Assembly (NCBI GenBank): GCA_017412265.1
Contig: JAFPYK010000083.1
Span: forward strand, 1 to 5,111
Origin: Lachnospiraceae bacterium
GTDB taxonomy: Bacteria; Bacillota; Clostridia; Lachnospirales; Lachnospiraceae
Reading direction: 5' to 3'
Length of the DNA stretch: 5,111 nucleotides
Under the pieces are notes generated by a model. The model searched no databases. It was given only the letters and a program-made list of their open reading frames with translations, and was not told where the DNA came from. Positions 4,279 to 5,111 of the stretch are shown in pieces. Each line of letters begins with the position of its first letter. Within the stretch, counting starts at the first letter, position 1. The position numbers were made by a program, and so were the translations under genes.

Positions 4279-5111
4279 TTAACGCTCCTGCTGTAAGCCG
4301 ATATTCAGGATCAGCCCGATCGCGATCATCGAGCTGATCATGGAACTGAGTCCGTAGCTTAAGAACGGCAGCGGCAGACCTGTGTTGGGAAGCAGCGAAG
4401 TCGCCACGCCGATGTTGACAAAACACTGGAACATAAACATCGCGGAGATGCCGATAGCCATCAGGAAGCCCAGCCGGTCTCTCGCGTTTCTTGCGATCAT
4501 GATGCACCGGATAATCACGCCGGCGAGCAGAAGGATCACGATCAGGCATCCGAGAAATCCCAGCACCTCTCCCGCCACAGAGAAGATAAAATCACTCTCA
4601 TTGACATAGACCTTGGAGCTTAAGCCTGCCATCGGCTTGACGCGCTCCAGGAATTTCCCCAGGAGGCCGCCGGATGAAATCGCGGCAACCGACTGGTTCT
4701 GCTGGTACATGTAGGATTTCGCATAGGTCTCCGGGTCCAGGAAGCCCAGGATTCTCTCCTGCTGTTTGGTGCTCAGGAGCTTCTGCCACGGCTGCTGGAC
4801 ATACCACAGAAGCCCGACGAAGGCCGGGACGCCGACCACCGTCACGACGCCGATGATCTTGTAGCTTAAGCCCGCCGCATAGAACATCGTGACGAAAATG
4901 AAGAGCATGACGACGCTGGACGATAAGTCCGTCTGGATCATGATCAGGAAGGTCGGGATCGCAGCGACAACCGTCGCGAAGGCAAGGTTGCGGAACTTAT
5001 TGATCTCGTCCTTATAGCGCGAGAAGAAATCCGCGAGCAGGATGATCAGTGCAATCTTGGCCAGCTCCGACACCTGAAGCGTCAGCGGGCCGATCTTCAG
5101 CCAGCGGTAGG
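4279..5111 (-). CDS. rodA: SEDS-family peptidoglycan glycosyltransferase RodA/FtsW, C-terminal part (N-terminus beyond window)
   Basis: SEDS proteins polymerise lipid II into glycan strands in the membrane, working with a class B PBP. About 277 C-terminal residues are present; the frame stays open to the window edge, where the visible sequence starts YRWLKIGPLTLQ followed by VSELAK, the family's RW...G...QPSE(L/F)AK region. Later signatures are QTDLSSS (usually QPDLGT), NQSVAAISSGGLLGK (before the large extracellular loop), ESDFIFSVAGEVLGFLG carrying the essential Asp (codon at 4591-4593), and TGLPLPFLSYGLSS near the C-terminus. About six to seven membrane segments are visible. The internal GTG at 5071-5073 is not the start, because homology continues upstream. 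In Clostridia this gene before mgsA is usually at the end of an mreBCD-pbp2-minCDE cluster, which favours RodA (elongation) over FtsW or SpoVE; that choice is inference. The TAA at 4279-4281 is 28 nt before mgsA, so the genes are probably cotranscribed. Confidence 0.9.
   Translation of the reverse strand, partial: YRWLKIGPLTLQVSELAKIALIILLADFFSRYKDEINKFRNLAFATVVAAIPTFLIMIQTDLSSSVVMLFIFVTMFYAAGLSYKIIGVVTVVGVPAFVGLLWYVQQPWQKLLSTKQQERILGFLDPETYAKSYMYQQNQSVAAISSGGLLGKFLERVKPMAGLSSKVYVNESDFIFSVAGEVLGFLGCLIVILLLAGVIIRCIMIARNARDRLGFLMAIGISAMFMFQCFVNIGVATSLLPNTGLPLPFLSYGLSSMISSMIAIGLILNIGLQQER

Noticed and set aside
3711..4337. 208-codon plus-strand frame across mgsA and the flanking junctions
   Set aside because: It crosses the boundaries of three well-supported minus-strand genes and shows no recognisable domain.
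4279..5073. Internal GTG at 5071-5073 as the start of the SEDS gene
   Set aside because: The reading frame and family similarity (YRWLKIGPLTLQ) continue upstream to the window edge, and known SEDS proteins have several more membrane segments before this point.

Overview
The window reads as a stretch of core chromosome from a low-to-mid GC Firmicute of class Clostridia, most likely Lachnospiraceae or a close relative. I infer this from the protein style, the strong AGGAGG-type ribosome binding sites, the sigma-A promoters and the gene neighbourhood (SEDS protein, methylglyoxal synthase, D-Ala-D-Ala carboxypeptidase; then a membrane-fusion-like protein and a YggS-type protein). All six genes lie on the minus strand, so the biological order runs from high to low coordinates. 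The long plus-strand reading frames are antisense shadows of these genes.

Region 1 (5111 down to 2882) is a tight gene run. The C-terminal part of a RodA/FtsW-type SEDS peptidoglycan glycosyltransferase is cut by the window edge. After a 28-nt gap comes methylglyoxal synthase (mgsA), and after a 1-nt gap a lipoprotein-type D-alanyl-D-alanine carboxypeptidase. The run pairs wall synthesis and wall trimming with a glycolytic bypass enzyme. No convincing terminator follows the carboxypeptidase.

Region 2 (2871 down to 2309) is a self-contained unit: a near-consensus promoter (TTGATA-17-TATAAT), a 139-residue orphan P-loop protein, and a strong intrinsic terminator followed by a partial duplicate of itself.

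Region 3 (2269 down to 1) starts with a second good promoter (TTTAAA-17-TATAAT) that carries a 7-bp inverted repeat over the -35 and spacer. It drives a 473-residue single-pass HlyD-like protein and, 11 nt later, a GTG-started YggS/YlmE PLP-homeostasis protein. A ribosome binding site at the very end shows that another gene follows just outside the window; sepF is the family-based expectation.

No mobile element, CRISPR array, tRNA or rRNA was seen. The window looks like ordinary housekeeping sequence. The points worth a second look are the Asp-to-Glu change at the catalytic-base position of MgsA, the orphan P-loop protein, the HlyD-like protein without an ABC partner in view, and the promoter and terminator architecture at 2240-2340. 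I do not see evidence of a wholly new system.
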